DNA from: Zoogloea sp. LCSB751
Lineage (GTDB): Bacteria > Pseudomonadota > Gammaproteobacteria > Burkholderiales > Rhodocyclaceae
Assembly (NCBI RefSeq): GCF_002028455.1
Contig: NZ_MWUM01000002.1
Coordinates: 248,001 to 312,000 of the forward strand
Direction of reading: 5' to 3'
DNA: 64,000 nucleotides
Part shown: positions 11,110-18,948 of the stretch, piece by piece
Layout: the number at the start of each line of letters is the position of its first letter
Numbering within the stretch: the first letter of the stretch is position 1
Translations under genes and position numbers: made by a program
Notes under the pieces: model-generated
The model's input: only the letters and a program-made list of their open reading frames with translations
The model's database searches: none
Told to the model about the DNA's origin: nothing

Positions 11110-12149
11110 TCCTGGTCTTGATAGCGTTCGCGAATGGTCAGCACGGCGGGCCACCGCTCAAGGAAGGCATCCACACACACTGGGTCGAAGTGGCTGCCGC
11201 GTCCGTCCTTGAGGAAGCTCACCGCCCGCTCCAGCTCCCAGGCCAGCTTGTAGGGACGAGAGGACGTGAGGGCATCGAAGACGTCGGCGACCGCCACGAT
11301 GCGTCCGCACAGTGGAATCGCCTCGCCTGCCAGCCCGGCAGGATAGCCGCTGCCGTCGAACTTCTCGTGGTGGTTGAGGGCGATCTCGGCGGCCATCTGG
11401 ATCATCGGCGAGCTGGAGCCGCTGAGAATGTCGTGGCCGATGGTGGCGTGGCGGCGCATGATGACCATTTCCTCGTCGGTCAGGCGGCCGGGCTTGAGCA
11501 GGATGTGATCCGGCGTGCCGACCTTGCCGACGTCGTGCATCGGGGCTGCGCTGAGCAAGCGTTCGCAATACTCCGCGTCGAGGCCCATGTGGCGGGCGAT
11601 GAGTTCCGAGTAATGGGCCATGCGAACGATGTGGGCGCCGGTTTCCGGGTCCCGGTATTCGGCTGCGCGTGCCAGCCGGGTCACGGTCTCCCGCTCGCGG
11701 GCGACGATTTCTGCCGTCTTGTGGATGACGGCGTCGCGCAGATCATCGTTCCAACTGCGCATGCGCTTGTGGCTGTCGCGCAGGGCCAGCATTGTCCGGA
11801 CGCGGGGGTCGAACTCGTGGCGGTCGATGGGCTTGGTCAGGAAGTCGTTGGCGCCGGCGCTCAGACTCTGGTAGCGGACTTCCTTTTCATGGGCGGCGGT
11901 CACCATCAGGATCGGTACCGCATCGGCTGGATGGCGCCGACGGATGGTCTCGATGAATTCGATGCCGTTGATGTCGGGCATCATGTAATCGACGATGATC
12001 AGGTCGGGTTCGTTCTCCCCGCACCACTGCAGGCCTTCGACCGGTGAGACGAAGGCATGGATCTCGGTGCCGGCGGGGGTCAGCTTGCGCACCAGGGCCT
12101 GGATCAGGGTGAGGTTGATGGGGGTGTCGTCGACGATGACTATGGCCAT
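11106..12149 (-). CDS. RpfG-like response regulator with HD-GYP c-di-GMP phosphodiesterase
   Basis: A 347-aa two-domain protein. The N-terminal receiver (about 1-120) has the acidic pair IVDD, acceptor Asp in IIVDYMMPD and the Lys in LTKP. The C-terminal HD-GYP domain has MHDVGK (HD), the HxxxxGHDIL block, NHHEKFDGSGYP (GYP motif) and VADVFDALTSSRPYK. Proteins of this architecture hydrolyse c-di-GMP when phosphorylated. Translation overlaps the downstream kinase by ATGA, so that kinase is its most likely partner. GGAG precedes the ATG by five bases. It lies just downstream of fliR on the same strand, consistent with a motility-to-biofilm role, which is inference. Confidence 0.93.
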   Translation of the reverse strand: MAIVIVDDTPINLTLIQALVRKLTPAGTEIHAFVSPVEGLQWCGENEPDLIIVDYMMPDINGIEFIETIRRRHPADAVPILMVTAAHEKEVRYQSLSAGANDFLTKPIDRHEFDPRVRTMLALRDSHKRMRSWNDDLRDAVIHKTAEIVARERETVTRLARAAEYRDPETGAHIVRMAHYSELIARHMGLDAEYCERLLSAAPMHDVGKVGTPDHILLKPGRLTDEEMVIMRRHATIGHDILSGSSSPMIQMAAEIALNHHEKFDGSGYPAGLAGEAIPLCGRIVAVADVFDALTSSRPYKLAWELERAVSFLKDGRGSHFDPVCVDAFLERWPAVLTIRERYQDQE

Positions 12150-12260
12150 GGGGGCTCCGCGGGTGCGCCGTTCGATGGTTGAGCGGCGCTGATAGGAAGA
12201 ATATCGGTCAATGCCCGAGGAAATTGAGTGTCCGTATTTGCCGACGGATCGCCAGACCCG

Positions 12261-13040
12261 CTATGTCGCGCGTACCACTTGCGCCATGGTCTCGAAACCC
12301 AGGTCGTAGAGGCGCTGCAACAGCGGTGCCATGCGCTCGAGGGTCATGACCAGCATGCCGAGACCAACGGTCAGGGTGATGGGGAAACCGATGGCGAAGA
12401 GATTGAGTTGGGGGGCGGCCTTGGTGAGGATGCCGAGGGCAATGTTGGTGATCAGGAGTGCCGTGATGATGGGCAGCGCCATCAGCACGCCGCTGCCGAA
12501 AATGATGCTGCCGGAGCGGGCCAGCAACAGCCAGCCCTCGCTGCGGACTGGTGTGGCGGCGATGGGCAGCCACTCGAAGCTGCGGGCCAGTGCGTCCACC
12601 AGCAGCAGATGTCCGTTGAGGGCCAGGAAGATCAATGAGGACATCAGGGTCAGGAACTGACTGACAACGGCCGTCTGGCCACCTGCCGTAGGGTCGAAGA
12701 AGGTGGCGAAGGACAGGCCCATCTGCAGGCTGGCGAGTTCGCCCATCAGTTCGAGGGCCGCCATCACGACGCGCATGGTCAGGCCCATGGCCAGGCCGAT
12801 CAGGGTTTGCTGGCCGAGGATCAGCAGGCCGTCCCAGGAACCCAGGGGGACGCTGGGAATGGCAGGTAGCGCCGGCGCGAGGCCGATGGTGATGGCCAGC
12901 CCGGCCAGCAGCCGCATGCGCCGCGGAATACCATCGTTGCCGAAGATCGGGGCCGTGCTCACCAGCCCGAGGATGCGCGCCAGAGGGTAGGCCAGCATGG
13001 CCAGCCATGCATCGAGCTGGGCAGAGGTGATGGATAGCAT
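12261..13040 (-). CDS. fliR: Flagellar export apparatus protein FliR
   Basis: A polytopic inner-membrane component (259 aa) of the flagellar type III export gate, with FliP and FliQ. About six hydrophobic segments are visible, and the conserved core GEIIG-like region appears as ELMGELASLQMGLSFATFFDP. The start is the ATG at 13040 (MLSITSAQLDAWL); the open frame extends upstream only through the fliQ region. It is the last of fliO-P-Q-R, and flhB, the usual next gene in many genomes, is not here. Confidence 0.95.
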   Translation of the reverse strand: MLSITSAQLDAWLAMLAYPLARILGLVSTAPIFGNDGIPRRMRLLAGLAITIGLAPALPAIPSVPLGSWDGLLILGQQTLIGLAMGLTMRVVMAALELMGELASLQMGLSFATFFDPTAGGQTAVVSQFLTLMSSLIFLALNGHLLLVDALARSFEWLPIAATPVRSEGWLLLARSGSIIFGSGVLMALPIITALLITNIALGILTKAAPQLNLFAIGFPITLTVGLGMLVMTLERMAPLLQRLYDLGFETMAQVVRAT

Positions 13041-13054
13041 GGGGGGCGCCGGCC

Positions 13055-13324
13055 TCAGCCGATCAGCGCGGGGATGCTGTCGAACAGGCGGCGGATGAAG
13101 TCGGTCAGCATCGTGATCATCCACGGCCCCGCCAAGACCAGTGTGATGAAAGTGGCGATCAGCTTGGGCACGAAGGACAGAGTCTGTTCGTTGATCTGCG
13201 TGGCGGCCTGGAAGATCGAGACGATCAGGCCGGTAACGAGCGCAGCGATGAACAGCGGGGCCGACACCAGCAGGGTGAGTTCGAGGGCCTGCCGGCCGAG
13301 GTCGATGACAGTGGTGGGCGTCAT
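13055..13324 (-). CDS. fliQ: Flagellar export apparatus protein FliQ
   Basis: An 89-aa protein with two transmembrane segments and the FliQ signature: VIDLGRQALELTLLVSAPLF, then the loop QAATQINEQTLSFVPKL and a second hydrophobic stretch. It belongs to the FliPQR export gate at the base of the flagellum. It is easily missed because a longer frame running through fliP contains it; the ATG at 13324 gives the normal family length. It is separated by 14 bases from fliP and from fliR. Confidence 0.96.
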   Translation of the reverse strand: MTPTTVIDLGRQALELTLLVSAPLFIAALVTGLIVSIFQAATQINEQTLSFVPKLIATFITLVLAGPWMITMLTDFIRRLFDSIPALIG

Positions 13325-13338
13325 GGTGGAATCCTTGG

Positions 13339-14085
13339 TCAGCCGAAACTGCGTACCAGCGATCCGATCAGCAGGTCCCAGCCGTCCACCAGCACGAATA
13401 GCATGATCTTGAAGGGGAGGGCGACGGTGGCCGGGCTCATCATCATCATACCCATCGACATCAGCACCGAGGCGACCACCATGTCGATGATCAGGAAGGG
13501 GATGAACACGATGAAGCCGATCTGGAAGGCGGTTTTCAGTTCTGATGTGACGAAGGCCGGGATGACGACGCGCATCGGCAGGTCCTCGGCTTTTTCGACA
13601 CGGGGCGTCTTGGCGAGCTTGGCGAACAGGCTCAGGTCCGGTTCGCGGATCTGTTTGAGCATGAAGGCCTTGACCGGCACGGTGGCCCGGTCGAGGGCCT
13701 CGTTGAAGGTGATGCGGTTCTCCGACAAGGGCACCCAGGCGTCCGTGTAAACCTTGTCGGCCACCGGTGACATGATGAAGAAGGTCAGGAACAGGGACAG
13801 GCCGATCATCACCTGGTTGGGTGGCGAGGTCTGGGTGCCGAGGGCGTGGCGCAGCAGGGACATGACGATGATGATCCGCGTGAAGCAGGTCATCATCAGC
13901 ACCATGGCCGGCAGAAAGCTCAGGGACGTGAGCAGCAGCAGGGTCTGGATAGACAGGCTGTACTGGGTGCCACCGCCGCTGGCCGGCGTGCTGGTGAGGG
14001 CGGGCAGGGCCTGGGCCAGGACCGGCAGGGGGGTCAGCAGGCACAGCGGCGCAAGGCGACGCACGAACGACAGGACGCGCGTCAC
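13339..14085 (-). CDS. fliP: Flagellar export apparatus protein FliP
   Basis: A 248-aa export-gate protein with a cleavable N-terminal signal peptide (hydrophobic run ending near VLAQALP), then the FliP core: SLSFLPAMVLMMTCFTRIIIV, RHALGTQTSPPNQVMIGLSLFLT, a cytoplasmic/periplasmic loop and the C-terminal membrane pair ending in LPFKIMLFVLVDGW. Length and motif order are normal. It starts with GTG at 14085, whose GTGA overlaps the fliO stop, implying coupled translation. Confidence 0.97.
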   Translation of the reverse strand: MTRVLSFVRRLAPLCLLTPLPVLAQALPALTSTPASGGGTQYSLSIQTLLLLTSLSFLPAMVLMMTCFTRIIIVMSLLRHALGTQTSPPNQVMIGLSLFLTFFIMSPVADKVYTDAWVPLSENRITFNEALDRATVPVKAFMLKQIREPDLSLFAKLAKTPRVEKAEDLPMRVVIPAFVTSELKTAFQIGFIVFIPFLIIDMVVASVLMSMGMMMMSPATVALPFKIMLFVLVDGWDLLIGSLVRSFG

Positions 14086-14498
14086 GGCCGGCGCTCCAGC
14101 GTCTGTTTCAGCCAGGTCTGGAAGTCCTTGCCACCGGGGCGTACGCCCGTATCGCCGGCGTTCAGGGGAAGGTCGGCGGTATCCAGGGTGTGCAGCGTGG
14201 TGATTTGCCCTGGGGCGACCCCCAGGACGAGCACCTTGTCGGCTACTTCCACCAGTACGACACGCTCGCGGGGGCCGACCGGGGCGGCGCCGCGTACCTT
14301 CAGCAGGTTGGCACCGCCGGACGCGCCAGCACCGAAGCGCTTGAGGAAAAGCAGCGTGGCGTAGAGCAGCCCTAGGATCAGTGCCAGGCCCAGGAACATC
14401 TGGAGGACGCTGCCGGCAACGTCGAGAGTGCCGTCGGCAGCCAGGGCGAATGGGCTCGGAGCCAGCAGGCCGATGGGGGCGAGCGTGGTGGGGCGCAT
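14082..14498 (-). CDS. fliO: Flagellar biosynthesis protein FliO
   Basis: A 138-aa protein with one membrane segment (VLQMFLGLALILGLLYATLLFLKRF) and a short cytoplasmic domain (VKGAAPVG-type block: LKVRGAAPVGPRERVVLVEVADK), the layout of FliO, which assists assembly of the FliP ring. An N-terminal hydrophobic stretch ending in ALAADG may be a signal peptide. ATG 14498 is favoured, but a GTG at 14513 is equally in frame and neither has a convincing ribosome site. Unusually, fliO is separated from fliN by about 450 bp containing a plus-strand small gene and a terminator, so fliOPQR must have its own promoter. Confidence 0.85.
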   Translation of the reverse strand: MRPTTLAPIGLLAPSPFALAADGTLDVAGSVLQMFLGLALILGLLYATLLFLKRFGAGASGGANLLKVRGAAPVGPRERVVLVEVADKVLVLGVAPGQITTLHTLDTADLPLNAGDTGVRPGGKDFQTWLKQTLERRP

Positions 14499-14671
14499 GG
14501 TGGGTCGATACACGGTGGGGAGGCTAATAGAAGAGCTTAGAGGGGTGTGGTTCGGACCAAAGTCACGATTAGGCGCCCAAAACGGTATTTTTTCATGCTT
14601 TTCAGTTCACGCTGCTGAACGGCATGCTATGCCTACACTCAAACCAAGCATAACGTCCTGGAGGTGTGATC

Positions 14672-14887
14672 ATGTTGCTCTGGCATCGTGACATCCAGCC
14701 CGAGGCTGGCGCGTCTGAAGGAAAGGCGGAGGGGGCGGTCGAGCCTTCCGCAGGTTATGAAGCCAAGCGTCAGCGCGCGCTGCAGATCCTTGGCGAACGC
14801 TGGCTGCTCCATCGGGCCAATGCGCCCGACCGGCGGCCCGTGCGTTCGGTGCTGTCCCGTCTGCACGGGGATGCCGCGACCCCTTGA
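14672..14887 (+). CDS. Small unknown protein inside the flagellar cluster
   Basis: A 71-aa frame on the strand opposite to all surrounding fli genes, in the fliN-fliO gap. I do not recognise a family. The best evidence is a strong ribosome site, GGAGG seven bases before the ATG at 14672; a GTG two codons earlier is less likely. The predicted protein is soluble, charged and rich in Arg and Ala, with a central stretch KRQRALQILGERWLLHR that could form an amphipathic helix. A weak promoter-like pair (TTCACG, then TATGCC about 16 bases later) lies roughly 50 bases upstream. Two minus-strand frames overlap it but lack ribosome sites. It may be a lineage-specific regulator or structural protein; conservation across relatives would decide. 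Confidence 0.5.
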   Translation: MLLWHRDIQPEAGASEGKAEGAVEPSAGYEAKRQRALQILGERWLLHRANAPDRRPVRSVLSRLHGDAATP

Positions 14888-14911
14888 AGACTGCCTCCCG
14901 GAGGGACAAGA

Positions 14912-14938
14912 AATGCCGGCCCGCAGGGGGCCGGCATT
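14912..14938 (-). terminator. Rho-independent terminator after fliN
   Basis: A perfect 11-bp GC-rich stem (arms 14912-14922 and 14928-14938) with a five-base loop lies 13 bp after the fliN stop. Read on the minus strand it is followed by TTTCTTG, so it should stop the fliN transcript; read on the plus strand no T-run follows. Confidence 0.75.
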
Positions 14939-14951
14939 GTCGTGCGTGCAG

Positions 14952-15413
14952 TTAGTGGCGCAGTTTGCGGATGCGTTCTGCAGGCGTGATGATGTCGGTC
15001 AGGCGGATGCCAAACTTGTCGTTCACGACGACCACCTCGCCCTGCGCGATCAGCGTGCCATTGACCAGCACGTCCATCGGTTCGCCGGCCAGGCCATCGA
15101 GTTCGACCACCGATCCGTGGGCTAGCTGGAGCAGGTTGCGGATCGCGATCTTGGTGCGCCCCAGTTCCACGGTGAGCTGCACCGGGATGTCCAGGATCAT
15201 GTCGTAGTCGTTGATGGAGCCCGATTTGGGCCCCGACTGGCCAAAATCCGGGAACAGCTGGCTGGCTGGCTTGGCCTGATAGGGGGACTCGTCGGCCAGA
15301 CCGGGTTGCGCCGGGTCGGTCAGTCCCTCGGCCGCAGCCTGTTCCTGCATGGCGGCAGCCCAATCGTCGTCGCTGATCTGATTGTCGTCGTCTGGGGTGT
15401 CTGTTTCTGACAT
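14952..15413 (-). CDS. fliN: Flagellar motor switch protein FliN
   Basis: A 153-aa C-ring protein that, with FliG and FliM, sets rotation direction and binds CheY-P. The C-terminal SpoA domain (about 70-150) has the family signature MILDIPVQLTVELGRTKI and the PMDVLVNGTLIAQGEVVVVNDKFGIRLTDI block. The first 65 residues are acidic and variable, as usual. It starts nine bases after the fliM stop. Confidence 0.97.
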   Translation of the reverse strand: MSETDTPDDDNQISDDDWAAAMQEQAAAEGLTDPAQPGLADESPYQAKPASQLFPDFGQSGPKSGSINDYDMILDIPVQLTVELGRTKIAIRNLLQLAHGSVVELDGLAGEPMDVLVNGTLIAQGEVVVVNDKFGIRLTDIITPAERIRKLRH

Positions 15414-15422
15414 CTCGTGCTC

Positions 15423-16415
15423 CTAGCCCTTCGGGGCGACTTCTTCTTCCTGCGCCAGGAAACGCTCCACCTTGAGGGCGTATTGGCCGCGCTGGACGCC
15501 GTAGTGACACTCCATGAAGGGAATGCCGTCCACTTCGGCCTGGATGAGTGGCGGGATCGTCAGCGGAATGACGTCGCCGGGTTTCATGTTGACGATGTCC
15601 CCGAGGGTGACCTTGGCCGAGCCAAGGCGTGCCGTCAGGGTGACTTCGGCGCTCTGCAGTTGTTTCCCCATCATGCTGACCCAGCGATTGTCCTGGGTGA
15701 TGTGGTCGCTCTGCATCGTCGAATAGAGCGTTTCGCGGATCGGCTCCAGCATCGAATACGGAAAGCAGAAATGCATCTCCGCCTGGGAGCCGCCGAACTC
15801 CAGCGTGAACGATGCCGCCACCACGATTTCGCTGGGCGTTGCGATGTTGGCGAACTGGGGGTTCATTTCCGAGCGGACGTATTCGAACTCCAGCTTCTTG
15901 ACCGGCGCCCAGGCCTTTTCATACTCGTTGAAGGCGACCTTCAGCAGCCCCTGGATGATGCGCTGTTCGGTGGGCGTGAAGTCGCGCCCTTCGACCCGGG
16001 TGTGGAAGCGTCCGTCGCCGCCGAACAGGTTATCCACTACCAGAAACACCAGGTTCGGGTCGAGTACGATCAGTCCGGTGCCACGCAGCGGCTTGGCGAT
16101 GAACAGGTTGAGGTTGGTCGGCACCACCAGGTTGCGCACGAACTCGCTGAACTTCTGGACCTTGATCGGCCCGACCGATACCTCGACGTTGCGGTGCATG
16201 TACGAGAACAGTCCGACCCGCAGGTAGCGGGCGAAGCGCTCGTTGATGAGCTCCATCGTGGGCATACGCCCACGGACAATGCGCTCCTGGGTGGCGAGGT
16301 TGTAGTCGCGTACCCCGCCCGCATGTTCTTCCGCGCTGTCGGCTTCCTCACTCTCCCCGGTGACGCCCTTCAGCAGGGCGTCAACTTCTTCTTGGGAGAG
16401 AAAATCCTGGGCCAT
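15423..16415 (-). CDS. fliM: Flagellar motor switch protein FliM
   Basis: A 330-aa C-ring protein. The N-terminal CheY-P-binding segment reads FLSQEEVDALLKGV, followed by a short linker, the middle CheC-like domain (RMPTMELINERFARYLRVGLF) and a C-terminal SpoA domain. The length is normal. It starts 12 bases after fliL, within the fliK-L-M-N run. Confidence 0.97.
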   Translation of the reverse strand: MAQDFLSQEEVDALLKGVTGESEEADSAEEHAGGVRDYNLATQERIVRGRMPTMELINERFARYLRVGLFSYMHRNVEVSVGPIKVQKFSEFVRNLVVPTNLNLFIAKPLRGTGLIVLDPNLVFLVVDNLFGGDGRFHTRVEGRDFTPTEQRIIQGLLKVAFNEYEKAWAPVKKLEFEYVRSEMNPQFANIATPSEIVVAASFTLEFGGSQAEMHFCFPYSMLEPIRETLYSTMQSDHITQDNRWVSMMGKQLQSAEVTLTARLGSAKVTLGDIVNMKPGDVIPLTIPPLIQAEVDGIPFMECHYGVQRGQYALKVERFLAQEEEVAPKG

Positions 16416-16427
16416 GATGAAACCCCG

Positions 16428-16997
16428 TTACTGCACGATGAACTGGTTGAACAGGACGGCAAGCACAGGGCCGTCGTCTTCCGGGCGGTTGCGCTTGTTC
16501 TTCTTTTTGGGGTTCGGGGTGTAGCCGAGCACGTCGTTGGCTTCGTCCTTGACCTCGTCGGCAAGCTCCTCGCGGCCTTCCGCGGTGGCCAGTTCGGAGG
16601 GTTTCTTGGAGGACAGTAGCATGATGATGCGGTGCTTCAGTTCCGGCATGTAGAGCTTCAGGGAGTCGCCGATCTTGGCATCCGCCACCCGCAACACCAT
16701 CGTCGACTGGAGGAAGTGTTCGCCTTCTTCGGGCGCCAGGTTGACGGTGAACTGCTCCAGCGGGACGAAAACCGGCGGGTGGGACGGGTCGACCTTGACC
16801 TTCGGCGGCTCATGCGCAGTCTCTTCCTCGGCCTCTTCGCCATCCGCATGCTTCTTCTTGCCCAGCAGCAAGAATGCGCCGCCGCCGGCGATCGCCAGGA
16901 TCAGCACGGCCGCGATGATGACGATGAGTTTCTTCTTGCCACCCTTGGCGGGCGCTTCGCCTTCGGCGGCTTCCGCCTTGGCAGGTGCTTTCGACAT
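16428..16997 (-). CDS. fliL: Flagellar basal-body-associated protein FliL
   Basis: A 189-aa single-pass inner-membrane protein associated with the stators. A lysine-rich cytoplasmic start (residues 1-24) precedes one TM helix (LIVIIAAVLILAIAGGGAFLLLG), an acidic linker, then the periplasmic stomatin-like domain with FVPLEQFTVNLAPEEGEHFLQ and a C-terminal DGPVLAVLFNQFIVQ. AAGGAG precedes the ATG at 16997. The last third has an unusual basic insert, NPKKKNKRNRPED, before the conserved end. Confidence 0.95.
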   Translation of the reverse strand: MSKAPAKAEAAEGEAPAKGGKKKLIVIIAAVLILAIAGGGAFLLLGKKKHADGEEAEEETAHEPPKVKVDPSHPPVFVPLEQFTVNLAPEEGEHFLQSTMVLRVADAKIGDSLKLYMPELKHRIIMLLSSKKPSELATAEGREELADEVKDEANDVLGYTPNPKKKNKRNRPEDDGPVLAVLFNQFIVQ

Positions 16998-17090
16998 GCT
17001 GGATCGCTCCTTATCTCACTGCATTGTTATCCATCACGTCCGCCTGCCAAGCCGGAAATAGGGGCGTGATCGCCCGCCATTTACCTCATT

Positions 17091-18344
17091 TCAGGCAAAC
17101 GTGTCTACCAGACCGTCCCCGCGCCGGACCCATTGCTGGGCGGCCACGCGGGGCGTCGTCCCGTCATCCGCGCCGCGTTGGTCGCCCCAGGCCTTGCCAC
17201 GCTGGCCTTCACCGGAGTTGTTCGACTGGCCCGAGGTCCCGACGTCGGTCTGTCCGAGGTTGATTCCGCTTTGTTCGAGGACTTCGCGTAGACGCGGCAA
17301 GCTCTGTTCGATCAGTTCCCGGGCTGCCGGTGTCGCGGCCACGAATTGTGCACTGGTCTGGTCGCCGCTGACAGTGATCGACACTTCGATTTTGCCCAGT
17401 TGCGGCGGCGTGAGGGTGAGTTGGGCGTGACTTTCCTCGTGTCCGACCATCCAGCTCACGCGGCTGCCGACCTCTTCGGGCCAGCCGGGGCTGCCGGCAG
17501 GGGTGGCCACGTGCATTGGAATGGGTGAGGCGACCTGTGTTGGAGACTCCCCGCGCAGGTTGGCGAGGGCTGCTGCATGGATACCGGCGAAGGCATTGAC
17601 GGGAGCCGTTTCGGTGGTGAGCTCCGGGCGTTTGCCGGCAGTCTCGCCCGAGGCGGCAAGTTTTGCCGCGGAGTCGGTAAGCGCTGCCTCCAGAGGGAGG
17701 CTACCCGTGGCCGGATCGGCCAGGTGCGGGTTGCTTCCCGAATCGGCGAAGGCCAGACCGGTTGCCCCCGGGTGCCGGCCTCCGGCGGTGAGGTCGAGGT
17801 CCGACCCGTCGGCAATGGCATCCGTCTGTTCGCTGGCGAGCGTCACCGTGCCGCCTGGCGACGTTGCCGCCGGGCGTTGTCCGGCAGCGACGAGCGCTGC
17901 GAGAGCCGCATCCGTCGCGGCTGGAAGGGATTCCTGGGGCAGGGCGGCAAGCGGTGTGGCTTCCTCGTCATCGCTCTGGCGGGAAGAGGGGGCGCCCGTG
18001 CCAGTGCTAGTGCCTGTGGTCAGCAGGCTGCCGAGCAGGGCCGCCACGTCGGGGCTTGTGGCCTGGGAGTCTGCCGCCGTGTCTTCCGTCGTGGCGTCAG
18101 CTGCGGTGCCAGCCTTGCTGTCGGCGCTCTTTTCGTTGGTGGTCTTGCCGGATGTCGCCGGGGGCGAACCCGTGGGTGTGCCGGTGGGTTTGGTGTCGCG
18201 GTCGATCTGACGTTGCAGTTCGCGGGAGAAGCCGGTGTCGGCTGCATCTGCACCGGATGCAGCGGTGCCGTCGGCGCGCGGAAGGTCGGCGCTTTTGGCT
18301 GTGGTGGCGATGTTCGCGAGAGGGTTCAAAGCCGGTCCGGACAT
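17091..18344 (-). CDS. fliK: Flagellar hook-length control protein FliK
   Basis: A 417-aa secreted molecular ruler and substrate-specificity switch. Most of the chain is low-complexity Ala/Thr/Ser/Pro-rich sequence, as expected for the ruler. The conserved C-terminal Flg_hook domain (about 290-380) contains LTLTPPQLGKIEVSITVSG and the ELIEQSLPRLREVLEQSGI helix. I place the start at ATG 18344 (MSGPALNPLANI); a GTG 11 codons upstream is possible. It is flanked by fliJ and fliL, a standard position. Confidence 0.92.
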   Translation of the reverse strand: MSGPALNPLANIATTAKSADLPRADGTAASGADAADTGFSRELQRQIDRDTKPTGTPTGSPPATSGKTTNEKSADSKAGTAADATTEDTAADSQATSPDVAALLGSLLTTGTSTGTGAPSSRQSDDEEATPLAALPQESLPAATDAALAALVAAGQRPAATSPGGTVTLASEQTDAIADGSDLDLTAGGRHPGATGLAFADSGSNPHLADPATGSLPLEAALTDSAAKLAASGETAGKRPELTTETAPVNAFAGIHAAALANLRGESPTQVASPIPMHVATPAGSPGWPEEVGSRVSWMVGHEESHAQLTLTPPQLGKIEVSITVSGDQTSAQFVAATPAARELIEQSLPRLREVLEQSGINLGQTDVGTSGQSNNSGEGQRGKAWGDQRGADDGTTPRVAAQQWVRRGDGLVDTFA

Positions 18345-18418
18345 GATGATGTTCCCGTGGAAGGATGCAGACACCACCTTTCAGCAAGCTGCATGCCAGC
18401 TGTGGACCGGCAACTCGA

Positions 18419-18868
18419 TCAGTCGTCCTGGTCCCGGTCGCGAAACTGTTTGGCGGCGTGTTCGTCGGTGAGTTTCTGTTCCTGTTTCGCTTCCTTGCGG
18501 GCTTGCTGGCTCTGGTGGCGCTGGGAGAGGGTGTCGAAAGCCTTGACCTTGTTGCGCTGGTCCACCCATGCCTGCTGCCCCTGTTCGACACGCCGCCGGG
18601 AGTCGGCCACCGCCCGTTGCTGGATGGTGATTGCATCGTCAAGCTTGAGGAGAAAGGCGCTGTAGTTGCGCCATGCGTCCGGGCCAATGCCGTTGCGCGC
18701 GGCCTCCACGAAGCGGGCCTGATACTCCTTGCGGTAGTCCACCAGCAGGGTGAGCTTTTCTTCGACCGCCCGTTCGCTGGCGATCAGCTCGCCCAGCTTG
18801 CGTGCGGCGTCATCCATCCGGTTGTTGGCCAAGTCCAGCAAGGTCTGTAGCGGGAAAGGCTCGGACAT
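18419..18868 (-). CDS. fliJ: Flagellar export chaperone FliJ
   Basis: A 149-aa, highly charged, almost wholly helical protein that forms an antiparallel coiled coil. FliJ occupies the centre of the FliI ATPase ring and delivers chaperones and energy to the export gate. The N-terminal FPLQTLLDLANNRMDDAARKLG and the long Gln/Glu/Arg-rich C-terminal helix fit the family. It is adjacent to fliI, separated by 80 bp. Confidence 0.93.
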   Translation of the reverse strand: MSEPFPLQTLLDLANNRMDDAARKLGELIASERAVEEKLTLLVDYRKEYQARFVEAARNGIGPDAWRNYSAFLLKLDDAITIQQRAVADSRRRVEQGQQAWVDQRNKVKAFDTLSQRHQSQQARKEAKQEQKLTDEHAAKQFRDRDQDD

Positions 18869-18948
18869 TTTCAGGTGCTTTCTACGTTATCGGACCGTAG
18901 GTCGGAATCTTTACGGGGGCCAAGAATAGCCTTGCTGCGGCGCCTGGG

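Noticed and set aside
9400..11121. 573-codon plus-strand frame across the hybrid kinase
   Set aside because: Shadow of a coding frame with clear HisKA, HATPase and receiver motifs on the other strand.
14670..14909. Minus-strand 79-codon frame in the fliN-fliO gap
   Set aside because: No ribosome site; the plus-strand frame here has a strong one.
17350..18250. Low-complexity Thr/Ala/Ser-rich stretch in fliK as a possible repeat protein or frameshift
   Set aside because: Composition bias of this kind is normal for the FliK ruler region; the frame is continuous to the conserved C-terminal domain.
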